64,000 nt of DNA. It comes from Brevundimonas mediterranea. GTDB lineage: Bacteria > Pseudomonadota > Alphaproteobacteria > Caulobacterales > Caulobacteraceae. The notes below the pieces were generated by a model, which was not told where the DNA came from, did not search any database, and saw only the letters and a list, made by a program, of their open reading frames with translations. Where the stretch lies: the NCBI RefSeq assembly GCF_014196125.1, contig NZ_JACIDA010000001.1, positions 620,001-684,000 on the forward strand. Direction: 5' to 3'. Position 1 is the first letter of the stretch. Each line of letters opens with the position of its first letter. Shown here in pieces: positions 63,903-64,000 of the stretch. The translations under genes were made by a program, and so were the position numbers.

Positions 63903-64000
63903 TTACCCTTGAACAGGTTGCGTCGGAACGCGGATCACATAGTCGCGTGGATCCGAAAAGCCGAGAACGGCGCGTGCGCGCTCCTCCAGCAAGTCCTTCG
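63903..64000 (-). CDS. septum formation initiator (FtsB/DivIC-like), C-terminal end (cut by window edge)
   Basis: The last ~32 codons of a leftward gene: KDLLEERARAVLGFSDPRDY then VIRVPTQPVQG and a stop at 63903-63905. The LLEERAR-LG---P-DY-I pattern is the C-terminus of FtsB/DivIC-type septum initiators, which in alphaproteobacteria lie just upstream of pdhA. These are bitopic coiled-coil proteins of the division complex. Only the tail is visible, so confidence is moderate. Confidence 0.65.
   Translation of the reverse strand, partial: KDLLEERARAVLGFSDPRDYVIRVPTQPVQG

Overview
The window is high-GC alphaproteobacterial chromosome, most consistent with the Caulobacterales and probably Brevundimonas-like. 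I infer this from gene content: a permuted two-piece tmRNA, SspB of the alpha type, 5-aminolevulinate synthase (Shemin pathway), a PDH E1-beta with its own lipoyl domain, a RibB fused to a degenerate RibA-like domain, and GANTC (CcrM-type) sites in several promoters. No species name can be proven from the sequence. There are no IS elements, CRISPR arrays or convincing prophage. It is mostly housekeeping core with small accessory patches. The only stretch over 300 bases without a protein gene (45517-45984) holds the tmRNA gene.

Layout. 1-5077: glutathione reductase (cut by the left edge), rpiA-glmU, phosphoglycolate phosphatase, a dicarboxylate symporter and tRNA-Val. 5131-11930: an aminotransferase, small proteins, class II DAHP synthase, a secreted FAD oxidoreductase, an ACT-less prephenate dehydratase, and a chorismate mutase preceded by a Phe/Tyr-rich leader peptide (candidate attenuator). 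11950-22192: an SDR, then an acetate module of acsA with a DcaP-like porin, a CrbR/CrbS-like two-component pair and an MHS transporter. A shared sequence motif lies upstream of the porin/crbR divide and of the transporter. 22361-28875: rsgA, tRNA-Pro, and the leftward cluster cbp3-yceD-plsX-fabH-ihfA-merR, then bamE. 28941-31100: H+-pyrophosphatase.

31262-39401: a leftward chain nrdR-ribD-ribE-ribB(X)-ribH-nusB-thiL with overlapping genes, plus glyA and hemA. 39643-41970: thyA, a MazG-like gene and folA, interrupted by an apparently frameshifted membrane gene. 42320-45516: an OYE reductase, then mrp and miaA, whose likely ATG starts are 2 bp apart. 45531-46816: ssrA, sspB and a RusA-like gene. 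46922-57890: fumC, a truncated ATPase, assorted small proteins, a patatin lipoprotein, UvrD helicase and a cysteine synthase-like protein. 57890-64000: lpdA, gpx and pdhC/DUF5076/pdhB/pdhA, with the tail of an FtsB-like gene at the right edge.

The most interesting non-coding signals are: (1) a three-unit, 9-bp-period direct repeat placed almost identically upstream of gor and of ribE, each copy with one GANTC site; (2) the aromatic leader peptide before chorismate mutase; (3) the TTCGAC-CAAA-GTCGAA palindrome of the acetate module; and (4) the hemA-thyA divergent region with a Fur-like box and a GANTC cluster. Unusual genes are a RibD lacking its deaminase half, a RibA-like domain lacking zinc cysteines, and a gene split by a -1 shift.
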